Assembly (NCBI GenBank): GCA_004379165.1
Contig: NKXK01000027.1
Location: 62,001 to 126,000 of the forward strand
DNA: 64,000 nucleotides
Reading direction: 5' to 3'
Origin: Rhodocyclaceae bacterium
Lineage (GTDB): Bacteria; Pseudomonadota; Gammaproteobacteria; Burkholderiales; Rhodocyclaceae
In this document: positions 40,969-49,412 of the stretch, piece after piece
Layout: each line of letters opens with the position of its first letter
Position numbering within the stretch: position 1 is the stretch's first letter
Translations under genes and position numbers: made by a program
The notes under the pieces: model-generated
Database searches by the model: none
Told to the model about the DNA's origin: nothing
The model's input: the letters and a program-made list of their open reading frames with translations, nothing else

Positions 40969-42113
40969 GCCGATTTTCGCCGTAAAACCGAGTCGACCGC
41001 AGCAACCACCTCATCGACCGAAATGTTGTCCATGCAGATCGGCTCGGCATACGGGCAGTTCTTCGACTGGCAGGGATCGCAGGTGCGCCACTTGCGGATG
41101 ACGATGTGGCGTTCCGGATCGTAACCGGGACCGGAACGTGCCGGATCGGAGACGGCAAACAGCGCCACGACCGGTGTTTCGACCGTCACCGCCAGATGCA
41201 TCGGCCCGGTATCACCGCTGACCAGCACTGCGGCACGACGCAGCAGGTCGGGGATGGCAAGCAGAGGCAGATCGCCTGCCGACGCCCAGGCGCGGCTGCC
41301 GCCGGTGACGGGCACAGCCGCCTCGATAGCGGCGGCAACTTCGCGGCACAGCGCCTGCTCGGCCGGCGAGCCGGTGACCACGAAACGCAATTCCGGATGG
41401 TGTGCGACCAGCGCCGTGGCCGCGGCGACGAAACGCCCGCGCGGCCAGCGCCGGCTCATGGTCGAGGCACCCGGCTGGAAAGCTACCAGTGGCGCCGATT
41501 GCCAGTCCCGTTGCACCAGTGCGTCCTGCAAGGCGCTTTCTCCCGCAGCATGCCGCGGCACCGTCATCCGCCGGGAAAATGGCTCACGGGCGCCGGCCAG
41601 TCGGGCCACCGCCAGCCGCTGGTCGATGCCATGACCAAGATCATCCCAGCTCACCACCGGCGTGCGGTTGTTCAGCAGGAAATTCCAGCGATTGTTGTTG
41701 GGCAGCTTGAAGATATGTCGGGCGCCGGAAAAGTAGGCCAGCGGCGTCGCCTGCGGCTCGTTTCCATGCAGGATCACGGCCAGATCGAAGTCCTTGAGCT
41801 GCCGGGCCACCCCGCCAAACCCGCGCCACTTGCCGTCGTAGGGAATCAGTTCATCGACACTGTCCAGGCCGGTGAACAGCGCCAGCAAGGACGGATGGAC
41901 CAGCAGCGTGAAGTGCGCCTGCGGATAGGTCTGGCGTAACGCAGCCAGCGCCGGCGTCGACAGCAGCGTGTCACCGAGCGCGGTACACGAAATGGCGAGA
42001 ATGCGCCGGATCGCCGGCGTGCCGAGTTCGCTGGAAGGGCGCGGTCGCTTGTCGAGCGCCCGCTTCAGGCGCAGCCAGCGATAGAGGACGGGTTCGCGCA
42101 GACGCAGGCGCAT
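40965..42113 (-). CDS. GT9 heptosyltransferase-family glycosyltransferase
   Basis: A 382-residue GT9 enzyme. The acceptor motif RRILAISCTALGDTLLSTPALAALRQTYPQAHFTLLVHPSLLALFTG is near residue 34; the donor region has LVSGDTGPMHLAVTVETPVVALFAVSDPARSGPGYDPE with the conserved DTGPMHLA block. The Cys-rich CDPCQSKNCPYAEPICMD is like other LPS heptosyltransferases. The start at ATG 42113 (MRLRLREPV) overlaps the upstream deacetylase stop codon (TGATG); the longer open frame is excluded. The last ten codons (AAVDSVLRRKSA) lie on a copy of the dispersed repeat (40971-41002), so the C-terminus appears shaped by it. Confidence 0.87.
   Translation of the reverse strand: MRLRLREPVLYRWLRLKRALDKRPRPSSELGTPAIRRILAISCTALGDTLLSTPALAALRQTYPQAHFTLLVHPSLLALFTGLDSVDELIPYDGKWRGFGGVARQLKDFDLAVILHGNEPQATPLAYFSGARHIFKLPNNNRWNFLLNNRTPVVSWDDLGHGIDQRLAVARLAGAREPFSRRMTVPRHAAGESALQDALVQRDWQSAPLVAFQPGASTMSRRWPRGRFVAAATALVAHHPELRFVVTGSPAEQALCREVAAAIEAAVPVTGGSRAWASAGDLPLLAIPDLLRRAAVLVSGDTGPMHLAVTVETPVVALFAVSDPARSGPGYDPERHIVIRKWRTCDPCQSKNCPYAEPICMDNISVDEVVAAVDSVLRRKSA
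40971..41002 (+). repeat. Copy of the dispersed repeat at a heptosyltransferase C-terminus
   Basis: CGATTTTCGCC, a short A-run, then GAGTCGACCGCAG. It spans the last codons of the minus-strand gene at 40965 and is read in frame as AAVDSVLRRKS. Divergence from the consensus is moderate. Confidence 0.65.
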
Positions 42114-42925
42114 CAGTGCCGCTTCCCTGACTTGAGGCCGAGATAGAGCGCCGACAGCCACGGACGACCGTAGATCGACATCCGCCGGCCAAACCAGCTG
42201 GCGCCCCTGTCCTTGGCCACCAACCGCGGCAAGCGCGAAAGGTCTGCGCCGGCCCGAACGACACCATGCTCGGTGGTGTAGAGGTGACTGAAACCGGCTG
42301 CCTGCGCAATGCGCTGATAGGCCGCATCGAAATACCCCTGCGGCCAGCACAGGTGTGGCGTCGCCTCGCCCAGCCGGTCGGCCAGCGTCGCCCTTGATGC
42401 CGCCAGATCCTCGGCCAGCGCTGAGTCACGTGTCGCCTGATCGGCGATCTGGCGATCCCAGCGGGTGTGGGTATGCGTATGCGAGTGAAAATCCGCTGTA
42501 CCTGCCGCACGCATCGCCTCGACTTCGGACCAGCGCATGAATGCGTCGTCAAGCTTGCCTTCGGCTGCAGCCGCCATCGCCTGCTTGTGGGTCGGCACCT
42601 CCGGGGTACCCGTACGCACCGGGCCGTCGCCAATCCAGCCGGTAATCAGGAAAATGCTTGCCCGCTGCCCGAATTCAGCAAGCACCGGGTGGGCATGGAC
42701 CCAGTTATCAAGATAACCGTCATCAAAGGTGACGAGCACGCTTTTTTTCGGCCACGCCCCGGCGGCCAGCGCTGCCGAAAAGTCGGCGGTCGACAGGGTT
42801 TTCCAGCCGTTTTCAGCCAGCCAGCGCATCTGGGCGCGGAAGTTTTCCGGTGAGCAGGTGACCAGCCCCGGCTTGGGGCTGACGTGGTGATACATCAGCA
42901 CCGGCAGCGGCTGACCCGGCATCAA
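42113..42925 (-). CDS. Polysaccharide deacetylase-family protein
   Basis: A 270-residue NodB-fold protein. The active-site motifs are VLVTFDDGYLDNW (the Asp-Asp pair) and FHSHTHTHTRWDRQ (the metal-binding His residues H-x3-H type), with ATPHLCWPQGYFD as the third block. It starts PVLMYHHVSPKPG, the usual opening for this family. It probably de-N-acetylates or modifies a sugar in the envelope glycan; no signal peptide is seen, so a cytoplasmic acceptor (a lipid-linked glycan) is likely. It overlaps a GT4 gene upstream by 4 bases and a GT9 gene downstream by 1 base. Confidence 0.85.
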   Translation of the reverse strand: MMPGQPLPVLMYHHVSPKPGLVTCSPENFRAQMRWLAENGWKTLSTADFSAALAAGAWPKKSVLVTFDDGYLDNWVHAHPVLAEFGQRASIFLITGWIGDGPVRTGTPEVPTHKQAMAAAAEGKLDDAFMRWSEVEAMRAAGTADFHSHTHTHTRWDRQIADQATRDSALAEDLAASRATLADRLGEATPHLCWPQGYFDAAYQRIAQAAGFSHLYTTEHGVVRAGADLSRLPRLVAKDRGASWFGRRMSIYGRPWLSALYLGLKSGKRH

Positions 42926-44019
42926 CGCGCCTCCAGCAAACGCTGGTAAAGGCGCTCCATGCCCTCGGCCATCACTTCGCGGGCAAATTTTCGGCGCACG
43001 AATTCGCTGGCGTTGGCCCCCATGCCGCGGCGGTAGATCGGGTCAGCAAGCAGGCGGCAGATCGGCTCGATCAGTGCCTTGCCATCCTGTGCCGGCACCA
43101 GCAGTCCGGTCGTCCCATCCTGCACAACCTCGGGCACGCCATCGACGCGTGTCGCCACCGCCGGCAAGCCCATCGCGCCGGCCTCGATAAAAGCCGTGCC
43201 GAGCGCTTCCTGATGTGTCGGCAATACAAAGACGTCGAGCGAAGCCAGTACATTGGTCACATCGCGCCGCAGGCCGAGCAGGTGCACCTTGCCGGTCAGC
43301 CCTTCGGCGGCGATACGGGCCTTGAGGTTGTCCGTCTGCGGCCCGTCGCCAGCAAAGACGAAATGGGCATCGGGAAAACGGCGCAGCACCTCGGGTGCGG
43401 CGTCGAGAATCTCGGCATGCCCCTTCTTGGCGCGCAGGATGGCGACCGTGCCGACCAACAAGGCATCGGCCGGCAGGCCCAGTTCCTCGCGCAGGTTGCC
43501 GGCTACGGTCGACCGGGAATATCGGCCAAAATCGATACCGGTCGGAACGGTGGTAATGCCTTCGCGCGGCACGCCGGCCTCGACCAGATAGTTTTCAACA
43601 TGGCGACTCACCGTCACCACATGATCGGGCAGCACGCTGTAGGTAAAGCGCGAGGTAATCGGCAATGCCAGATGGCGGGTGCGCACGATGCGCGGCCGTC
43701 CAGACATGCTGCGCGCCGCCATACCCGCCAACTGCGTATCGCGGCCGCTGTGGGTGTTCAGAATATCGGCGCGAAAATCGCGAATTGCCCGGCGCAGACC
43801 GAGGATGCCCGGCACATCAATCGCACCGCGCATGTCGACGGTGTAGGTCGCGAAACCCTGTTCCTTCGCGCGATCAAGAATGCGGGCCCCGGGTCGGCCT
43901 ACGACCGCCAGTTCATGCCCACGCTCGCGCATCGACAGCAATTCGTTCAGCGTCCGGTTTTCCTGTCCGCCCCAGCCCTTCGACGACTCGGCATGGAGAA
44001 TGCGCAAGCCGGCCATCAC
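42922..44019 (-). CDS. GT4-family glycosyltransferase
   Basis: A 365-residue GT-B enzyme with LRILHAESSKGWGGQENRTLNELLSMRERGHELAVVGRPG as the acceptor side and VPTGIDFGRYSR, GTVAILRAKKGHAEIL, DVFVLPTHQEALGTAFIEAGAMGLPAVATRVDGVPEVV as the donor side, with the E-x7-E type block near 280. It acts in LPS core synthesis with its neighbours. The segment DFGRYSRSTVAGN is read from a copy of the dispersed repeat (43503-43534); the typical residues of this region in relatives are similar in length, so the protein should be intact. It overlaps msbA's end by 4 bases. Confidence 0.87.
   Translation of the reverse strand: MMAGLRILHAESSKGWGGQENRTLNELLSMRERGHELAVVGRPGARILDRAKEQGFATYTVDMRGAIDVPGILGLRRAIRDFRADILNTHSGRDTQLAGMAARSMSGRPRIVRTRHLALPITSRFTYSVLPDHVVTVSRHVENYLVEAGVPREGITTVPTGIDFGRYSRSTVAGNLREELGLPADALLVGTVAILRAKKGHAEILDAAPEVLRRFPDAHFVFAGDGPQTDNLKARIAAEGLTGKVHLLGLRRDVTNVLASLDVFVLPTHQEALGTAFIEAGAMGLPAVATRVDGVPEVVQDGTTGLLVPAQDGKALIEPICRLLADPIYRRGMGANASEFVRRKFAREVMAEGMERLYQRLLEAR
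43503..43534 (-). repeat. Diverged copy of the dispersed repeat inside a GT4 gene
   Basis: On the plus strand CTACGGTCGACCGGG, a short AT segment, then CGGCCAAAATCG. It is read in frame on the minus strand as DFGRYSRSTVA. The same frame and peptide type (DFG-FSG-TAA) appears in bluB and btuF. Confidence 0.6.
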
Positions 44020-45779
44020 GCGACCGCCTCTTCCGCTTTTTGCATCTTGTACAGACGGGCATAGAGACCATCGCGTTCGAGCAATTCGGCATGCGAGCCT
44101 TCCTCAATCTTCTGGCCATGCGACAGCGCGACGATGCGGTCGGCACGCTCGATGGTGGACAGTCGGTGGGCGATGACCAGCGTGCTGCGGCCCTTCATCA
44201 ACTCGTCCAGCGCTGCCTGAACATGGCGCTCGGATTCGGTATCGAGCGCCGAGGTCGCTTCGTCGAGGATCAGGATCGGAGCATTCTTCAGCAGCGCCCG
44301 GGCAATCGCCAGACGCTGGCGCTGGCCGCCGGAAAGTTTCACCCCGTTCTCGCCGATCATCGTATCCATGCCTTCGGGCAGGGCGTCGATGAACTCCAGT
44401 GCATGTGCCGCCTTGGCAGCCGCGCGGATTTCCTCCAGCGTCGCATCGGCCTTGCCGCCGTAGGCAATGTTGGCGCCGATGGTGTCGTTGAACAGCACCA
44501 CGTCCTGGCTCACCAGCGCGATGTTGTCGCGCAGGCTGTTGAGGCGGATATCGGGCAGCGCGTGGCCATCGACGCGAATCTGGCCGCCATCAAGCGCGTA
44601 GAAACGCGGCAACAGGTTGGCGGCCGTCGTCTTGCCGCTGCCGGACGGACCAACCAGCGCCACCGACTCACCCGGACGGATGCAGAAGGAGAGTTCGTTC
44701 AGTGCATGCCGCTCGGCACCGGGATAGGTGAAGCTGACTTTGTCGAATTCGACCACACCCTGCGCCCGACCGAGTTCGACCGTGCCCTTGTCTTCCTCGG
44801 TAGCCTCGTCGATCAGCGAAAATACACTTTCGGATGCTGCCAGACCGCGCTGGATCGGCGCGCTGACATCGGTGATCCGGCGCAGCGGTGCGAGGATCAT
44901 CAGCATCGCGGTAATGAAGGAAACGAAACTGCCGACTGTCGCCTGATCGTTCGACGCCTGCTTCAACGCCATGCCCATGATGATGGCGACGCCGGACGCG
45001 GCAAAGAACTGCACGATCGGGCTTTGCGCGGCCGTGGCCATCGTCGCCCGCATCGCCAGACGGCGCTGTTCGCGCACCGACTTGAAGAAACGCGCCTCTT
45101 CGTAGGTCTGGCCACCGAAGATCTTCACCACCTTGTGGCCCTCGATGGTTTCCTGCAGCACCTGCGTGATCTTGCCCATCGACTCCTGCTGCCCCTTGGC
45201 CACCGCCCGCAGGCGCTTGCTGAAGGTGCGCACGACATAGCCGATGAAGGGCACGACCGAGAGGGTGACGAGCGTCAATTGCCAGTTGAGGTACAGCAGC
45301 CAGGCGAGCAGACCAATGATGGACAGCGAATCCTTGACCAGCGAGGTCAGCGCGTTGGTCGCCGCGCCGGCAACGCCGCTCACGTCATAGGCAATGCGCG
45401 ACATCAGCCGGCCGGAGAGGTTGTCGCTGTAATACTTGGTCGGCAGCCGAACCATGCGCGCGAACATCGCCTGCCGCAGTTCGGCCACGACATTGTTCGA
45501 CACCCAACTCATCGCATATTCGCCGGTAAAACCGAGCACCGCGCGCAGCAGGAAGAGGCCCATGATCGCCAGCGGGTAGAACAGCCAGTCGTAGGAACCT
45601 GCCGCCGACGAAAAGCCATCGTCGAGCAGCTTTTTCATCATCGCCGGAAAGATCGGTTCCGCCAGCGACGCGAGGCCCATGCAGACCATGGCGACGAGGA
45701 AGACCTTCCAGTACGGACGGACATAGGTCAGCAGGCGGAGGTAAAGCTCACGACTGGTCATGTCACTGACGCTGGCCAT
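44016..45779 (-). CDS. msbA: MsbA, lipid A-core flippase (ABC exporter)
   Basis: A 587-residue half-transporter with a six-helix membrane domain (first segment YWKVFLVAMVCMGLASLAEPIFPAMMKKLL) and a C-terminal ATPase: Walker A GPSGSGKTTAANLLPRFY, Q-loop ALVSQDVVLFNDTI, signature LSGGQRQRLAIARALL, Walker B ILILDEATSALD and H-loop VIAHRLSTIERAD. It flips core-lipid A across the inner membrane, using ATP. ATG 45779 (MASVSDMTS) is preferred by the GGAATTTGC upstream site; the frame is open to 45836. Its place in the LPS cluster supports the call. It is transcribed with the glycosyltransferases downstream. Confidence 0.95.
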   Translation of the reverse strand: MASVSDMTSRELYLRLLTYVRPYWKVFLVAMVCMGLASLAEPIFPAMMKKLLDDGFSSAAGSYDWLFYPLAIMGLFLLRAVLGFTGEYAMSWVSNNVVAELRQAMFARMVRLPTKYYSDNLSGRLMSRIAYDVSGVAGAATNALTSLVKDSLSIIGLLAWLLYLNWQLTLVTLSVVPFIGYVVRTFSKRLRAVAKGQQESMGKITQVLQETIEGHKVVKIFGGQTYEEARFFKSVREQRRLAMRATMATAAQSPIVQFFAASGVAIIMGMALKQASNDQATVGSFVSFITAMLMILAPLRRITDVSAPIQRGLAASESVFSLIDEATEEDKGTVELGRAQGVVEFDKVSFTYPGAERHALNELSFCIRPGESVALVGPSGSGKTTAANLLPRFYALDGGQIRVDGHALPDIRLNSLRDNIALVSQDVVLFNDTIGANIAYGGKADATLEEIRAAAKAAHALEFIDALPEGMDTMIGENGVKLSGGQRQRLAIARALLKNAPILILDEATSALDTESERHVQAALDELMKGRSTLVIAHRLSTIERADRIVALSHGQKIEEGSHAELLERDGLYARLYKMQKAEEAVA

Positions 45780-45810
45780 GCAAATTCCTGATTCGAAAGA
45801 AAACCCTGAA

Positions 45811-46971
45811 TTATACCTTGCCGGCAGAGGCCTCACCGAGGCTTCGATACAGCGCCAGCAGCCGTTCCGCCATCGCTGGCAGCGTCAGATGCGCCACACT
45901 TTGCCGCGATGCCGCCCGCGCCCCGGCATCGCCAGCCAGTCCGGCGAGATCATCCAGCCGCTGCGCCAGTAGCGGCACATCGACGGCATCGCAGACCCAG
46001 CCATTGGCACCCGCCTGCACCCATTCCTGCGCACCGCAGGTGGTCGACGTGACGATCGGCAAGCCGCAGGCCAGCGCCTCCAGTACCGCATTCGGGCAGG
46101 GGTCGTACAAGGTCGGCAGCACAAAACCGTCGGCAGCGCCGTACCAGGGGCGCACATCCTTCAGCGGCCCGGTGAACAAAACCCGCCCGGCCAGCCCCAG
46201 CTTGTCAGCCAAGGCCCGCATCGCTTTCAGTTTGCGGTCAGCGCCGACAATCACGATCTGCGCGTCCTGCCGCTGCATTGCCGCCGCGGCACGCAGCAAC
46301 TGGGGCACGCCCTTGCGTTCGAAACCGCTGCCCACGAACAACAGCACCGGCACATCCGGAGGAATCCCCGCCGCTGCCCGCGTTGCCTGGCGGTACTCAT
46401 CGGCCAAGCCGGGATGAAACACCTCGGGATCGACCCCGTTGTAGATGACGTGCAGGCAGCTACGGTCAACCTGGAAAAAGCGCGAAATTTCATCGGCCAC
46501 CATCTGCGAATTGCAGATCACCGCCCGCAACGCCGGATGCTCGAACATCGCCCGTTCCGCCCCCAAGACGTAGCGATGGAAGGGCGACAGTGACTGCCCC
46601 AGCCGTGCCAGCGGCCCGAGCACCCGCGCCCGATGTTCCAGCCAGGCGGCATGCACACCGTCGCCGGCACGGAAGATCATGCAACCCGGAATCCGCTCGT
46701 GCGACTGGGTAATGTCGTAGTCACCGCGCGCCAGTTCCGCCTGCACGGCGGCAGCAAAACTCTTCTCGCGCGCCGCCCGGCCACCGGTCAAGCGCGAATA
46801 CGGCGGATCGCAGGTCACCTGCCGGAAACCTGCACGCGGCGCGCCGTCCCAGTTGCGGGTAATCAGCGTCACCTCGGCGCCTTCGGCGGCCAGCGCCCCG
46901 AGTGCGCGCTCGACGAAGCGTTCCGCACCGCCGAAGGGGTTGTAACGCTGGCGAACGATGGCGATCTTCAC
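45811..46971 (-). CDS. GT4-family (WaaG-like) glycosyltransferase
   Basis: A 386-residue GT-B enzyme resembling WaaG. It opens MKIAIVRQRYNPFGGAERFVERALGALAAEGAEVTLITR, has DITQSHERIPGCMIFRAGDGVHAAWL as the acceptor region, and the donor half VLLFVGSGFERKGVPQLLRA, FVLPTLYDPCPNAVLEALACGLPIVTSTTCGAQEW. It would add the first hexose (glucose-like) to the inner core heptose. The segment SRFFQVDRS is encoded by a copy of the dispersed repeat (46460-46490), in the loop just before LHVIYNGVDPEVF, so the loop sequence is unusual. It overlaps waaQ's end by 4 bases. Confidence 0.87.
   Translation of the reverse strand: MKIAIVRQRYNPFGGAERFVERALGALAAEGAEVTLITRNWDGAPRAGFRQVTCDPPYSRLTGGRAAREKSFAAAVQAELARGDYDITQSHERIPGCMIFRAGDGVHAAWLEHRARVLGPLARLGQSLSPFHRYVLGAERAMFEHPALRAVICNSQMVADEISRFFQVDRSCLHVIYNGVDPEVFHPGLADEYRQATRAAAGIPPDVPVLLFVGSGFERKGVPQLLRAAAAMQRQDAQIVIVGADRKLKAMRALADKLGLAGRVLFTGPLKDVRPWYGAADGFVLPTLYDPCPNAVLEALACGLPIVTSTTCGAQEWVQAGANGWVCDAVDVPLLAQRLDDLAGLAGDAGARAASRQSVAHLTLPAMAERLLALYRSLGEASAGKV
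46460..46490 (-). repeat. Copy of the dispersed repeat inside the WaaG-like gene
   Basis: CTACGGTCAACCTGG, an A-run, then GCGCGAAATTT on the plus strand. The minus-strand gene reads it in frame as ISRFFQVDRS. It is a close copy of the consensus. Confidence 0.82.
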
Positions 46972-48062
46972 GCCGGAAACAATTCCTGAGCCGCCTTGAG
47001 CACCGCGTCGACCTCGATGGCCGTCAGGCAGTCACTGACCTTGCCGCCGCCGCAACCGTCATGGCCACAGGGCCGACAAAGGTGTGTGCCGCTGGTGATT
47101 ACCCGGCTCGGCACGCCCCACGGCCCCCATTGCTTGTCGCCGGACGGGCCGAACAAGGCCACCGTCGGCGTGCCGACCGCTGCCGCGATATGCATCGGCG
47201 CCGAATCGACACCGATAAACAACTTTGCCGCCTGCGTCAGCGCTGCCAGCTCCTTCAGCGACAACTGGCCGGACAGGCTGAATGCCGGCCGCTGCAAGCG
47301 CGCCTGAATGGCATCGAGCATGGCCTTTTCATCAGCACTCGGCGCCGCCGTCAGCACCACCGCATGGCCCTGCGCCTGCAAGCGGGCTACCAGTGCCGCC
47401 ATGCGCGCCACCGGCCAGCACTTGAAGAACCAGCGCGAGGCCGGATGCACATGAATGAAATCCTTGCCGGCCAGCCCGAACCCGGCGAGATGCCCCGCCA
47501 CCACAGCCTCCGCCGCCGCCCCCGGCACCAGCGTCAGCCGCCGCTCGTCCGCCCGCGGCTGGATACCCAACCGGCGCAGGGCGTCGAGATTGGTCTCGGC
47601 CATGTGCCGCTGCGCGTTGTGCATCGTCTGCAGGTGGGTGAAGCTCGTCTTCCAACGCTTGGGGCGCCCCTTGACCACCGGCCCGACCGCCCAGCGCGGC
47701 TTCAACAACTTGCACAGCCAGGCGCCGCGCCAGTGTTCAGTGAGATGGATGATCAGGTCGTAACCGCGCGCCTTCAGCGCCGAGTACAGCGCCAGCTCCG
47801 CCCGCGCCTGCCCGAGCACGCCGAGCTGCTTCCATTTGCGGTCTATTGTGTGCACCTGCGCCACCGCCGGGTGCAAGGTCACCATCTCGGCGGTATCGGC
47901 ATAGACCAGCGCGTCGATCTCGGCCTGCGGCGCATGCGCCTTGAGCACCGAAAACACCGGCGAACTGACCAGCACATCGCCATGATGGCGCAGCTTGATC
48001 ACCAGCGCCCGGCGGATCTCGCCCACCGGAATCGCATCGCGCAAAGGATTGAAATTTTCCAT
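46968..48062 (-). CDS. waaQ: WaaQ/RfaQ-type LPS heptosyltransferase III
   Basis: A 364-residue GT9 enzyme. ALVIKLRHHGDVLVSSPVFSVLKAHAPQAEIDALVYADTAEMV is the hallmark of the RfaQ subfamily, together with VHTIDRKWKQLG. The donor part has KLFIGVDSAPMHIAAAVGTPTVALFGPSGDKQWGPWG, and a Cys-rich CRPCGHDGCGGGKVSDC follows. It adds the third heptose to the inner core. ATG 48062 (MENFNPL) is preferred over ATG 48071 nine bases upstream; neither has a strong ribosome site. It is the first gene of the LPS series in this window, and is 46 bases downstream of cobC. Confidence 0.87.
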   Translation of the reverse strand: MENFNPLRDAIPVGEIRRALVIKLRHHGDVLVSSPVFSVLKAHAPQAEIDALVYADTAEMVTLHPAVAQVHTIDRKWKQLGVLGQARAELALYSALKARGYDLIIHLTEHWRGAWLCKLLKPRWAVGPVVKGRPKRWKTSFTHLQTMHNAQRHMAETNLDALRRLGIQPRADERRLTLVPGAAAEAVVAGHLAGFGLAGKDFIHVHPASRWFFKCWPVARMAALVARLQAQGHAVVLTAAPSADEKAMLDAIQARLQRPAFSLSGQLSLKELAALTQAAKLFIGVDSAPMHIAAAVGTPTVALFGPSGDKQWGPWGVPSRVITSGTHLCRPCGHDGCGGGKVSDCLTAIEVDAVLKAAQELFPA

Positions 48063-48108
48063 GGCCGGCATTCTACCGCGGCAGCGCCCAGCAGCCATTC
48101 ACGCCGCG

Positions 48109-48621
48109 CTATCGCGGCACCTCGACCACGGTGCACGACCCGTAGGCGAAGTTCAGCTCCGTCCAGCGCTCCGGCGGGAACCCCTGCCAGTGCGCCAGCA
48201 AGGTACGGATCACCCCGGCATGGGTGACGATCACCGCCTCCGGCACATCCAGCGAGGCGACAAAATCCAGCGCCCGCCGCTGCAGATCACGCGGCGACTC
48301 CCCGCCCGGCGGCGCATACCCGGCCACATCTGCCGCCCAAGCATCCAGTTCGGCACGCGGAATATCATCCCAGCGCCGCCCCTCCCAGTCACCGAAATGC
48401 ATCTCGGCCAGCCGGTCGTCGATCACGGGATGGGCATGCAGTTGCCCGGCCAGCGCCCGACAACGCATCAAGGGGCTAGTCCACACCGATAAGCCGGCCG
48501 GCAAAACCGCCCTCAAGGCCAACGCTGCCTCCTCCACGCCGTCCGCCAGACAGTCATGGCGACCGTAGCAGACGCCGGGGGCAATAACGGTTTTGGGATG
48601 ACGGATCAGGTGGAGGCGCAT
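48109..48621 (-). CDS. cobC: CobC, alpha-ribazole phosphatase-type histidine phosphatase
   Basis: A 170-residue histidine phosphatase. The phosphohistidine motif LIRHPKT is at residues 5-11 (RHP instead of the usual RHG, as in many CobC proteins), the second Arg is in WTSPLMRCRALAGQL, the Glu is in LAEMHFGDWEGRRWDD, and the C-terminal His is in EAVIVTHAGVIRTLL. CobC removes the phosphate from alpha-ribazole-5'-phosphate or from adenosylcobalamin 5'-phosphate. It lies in the cobT-cobS direction, but is separated from cobS by a vapBC pair. The frame may be read from the same riboswitch-controlled transcript. Confidence 0.85.
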   Translation of the reverse strand: MRLHLIRHPKTVIAPGVCYGRHDCLADGVEEAALALRAVLPAGLSVWTSPLMRCRALAGQLHAHPVIDDRLAEMHFGDWEGRRWDDIPRAELDAWAADVAGYAPPGGESPRDLQRRALDFVASLDVPEAVIVTHAGVIRTLLAHWQGFPPERWTELNFAYGSCTVVEVPR

Positions 48622-48649
48622 TGGAAAATGTTGCGCTGAATATAGTCAA

Positions 48650-48680
48650 CTACGGTGAACCTGGGAAATGGCCAAAAGCG
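48650..48680 (-). repeat. Diverged copy of the dispersed repeat between vapC and cobC
   Basis: CTACGGTGAACCTGG, then a weaker GAAATGGCCAAAAGCG on the plus strand, in the gap between vapC and cobC. The arm carries GTGAAC in place of GTCAAC. Confidence 0.6.
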
Positions 48681-48706
48681 AAGGGCAGAACAGATAGCAA
48701 ACTACT

Positions 48707-49102
48707 TTAAACAGCCCAGTTTTCCAGCCGGAGCCCGGACACCCGCTCGAATTCCCGCGTTTTGTTGGTAACCAGCAATGCATCCAGCGCAAGGGCATGG
48801 GCGGCGATCATGGTATCCAGTGCGCCGATAGGCTGGCCCCTCCGCTCCAGATCGGCACGTAATTCGCCGTAGGCCCAGACCGCCTGTTCGTCGAAAGGCA
48901 CGACCTCCAGCGGCGCCAGAAACCCTTGGAGCGCTTGCCGATTACGCATCGAACCGCTCTTGGCAACGCCATAGGCCAGCTCGGCTGCGACAACGCTCGA
49001 CAGCCCGATATCGCCCAGCCGAAACCGATGAAAGCGCGCCAGCACGGCAGGAGGTTTGGCATTGATGATGTAGATACAAATATTGGTATCGAGCAGAATC
49101 AT
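48707..49102 (-). CDS. vapC: VapC toxin (PIN-domain ribonuclease)
   Basis: A 131-residue PIN-domain protein. Acidic active-site residues are visible in MILLDTNICIYI (Asp5), the Glu in VAAELAYGVAKS (near 41), and the Asp pair in IGALDTMIAAHALALDALLVTNKTREFERV (near 97-115). VapC toxins cut tRNA or rRNA. It overlaps vapB by 4 bases (typical order: antitoxin first). This pair sits between cobS and cobC, two cobalamin genes that are otherwise often linked, so it is a probable insertion in the cob operon. The stop is followed by a repeat copy. Confidence 0.92.
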   Translation of the reverse strand: MILLDTNICIYIINAKPPAVLARFHRFRLGDIGLSSVVAAELAYGVAKSGSMRNRQALQGFLAPLEVVPFDEQAVWAYGELRADLERRGQPIGALDTMIAAHALALDALLVTNKTREFERVSGLRLENWAV

Positions 49103-49332
49103 GCCGCAATATCCGCCCGTGTCTGGGTTTCCGGTTGCTCACGCTCGATACTGAAACCGGGCTCGAAAGCAGACAGTGCCGCTTCCAGCGTCGCCCAGGG
49201 ATCGTCGATGGGCAGCAACAAAACACCATTGCCAAAATGGCGAACGCCCACCTCGGTTCCAGCAAAACGAAAGGCCTTGGGCAAGCGAACCGCCTGACTG
49301 CGACCGGATTGAAAAAGGCGGGCGGTATCCAT
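49099..49332 (-). CDS. vapB: VapB antitoxin (SpoVT/AbrB-type)
   Basis: A 77-residue protein with MDTARLFQSGRSQAVRLPKAFRFAGTEVGVRHFGNGVLLLPID, the swapped-hairpin DNA-binding domain of VapB-type antitoxins, and an acidic tail which should block the VapC active site. It begins at ATG 49332 behind an AAGGAGTC site; the longer open frame to 49392 is not used. It lies 80 bases downstream of the cobS stop and is followed by vapC with a 4-base overlap. VapB usually represses its own operon with VapC. Confidence 0.92.
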   Translation of the reverse strand: MDTARLFQSGRSQAVRLPKAFRFAGTEVGVRHFGNGVLLLPIDDPWATLEAALSAFEPGFSIEREQPETQTRADIAA

Positions 49333-49412
49333 GAGCGACTCCTTAAGCACGTGGTAGTTATCAATGATAGCCACCAACAAAAGCGAACGCAAACAACTTC
49401 TCTATCAGGCAC

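Noticed and set aside
43665-45791. 708-residue plus-strand frame opposite msbA and a GT4 gene
   Set aside because: It is antisense to two strongly supported genes and has the Arg/His/Gln-rich composition of a shadow.
46902-48227. 441-residue plus-strand frame opposite waaQ
   Set aside because: Arg-rich shadow without motif; waaQ is well supported on the other strand.
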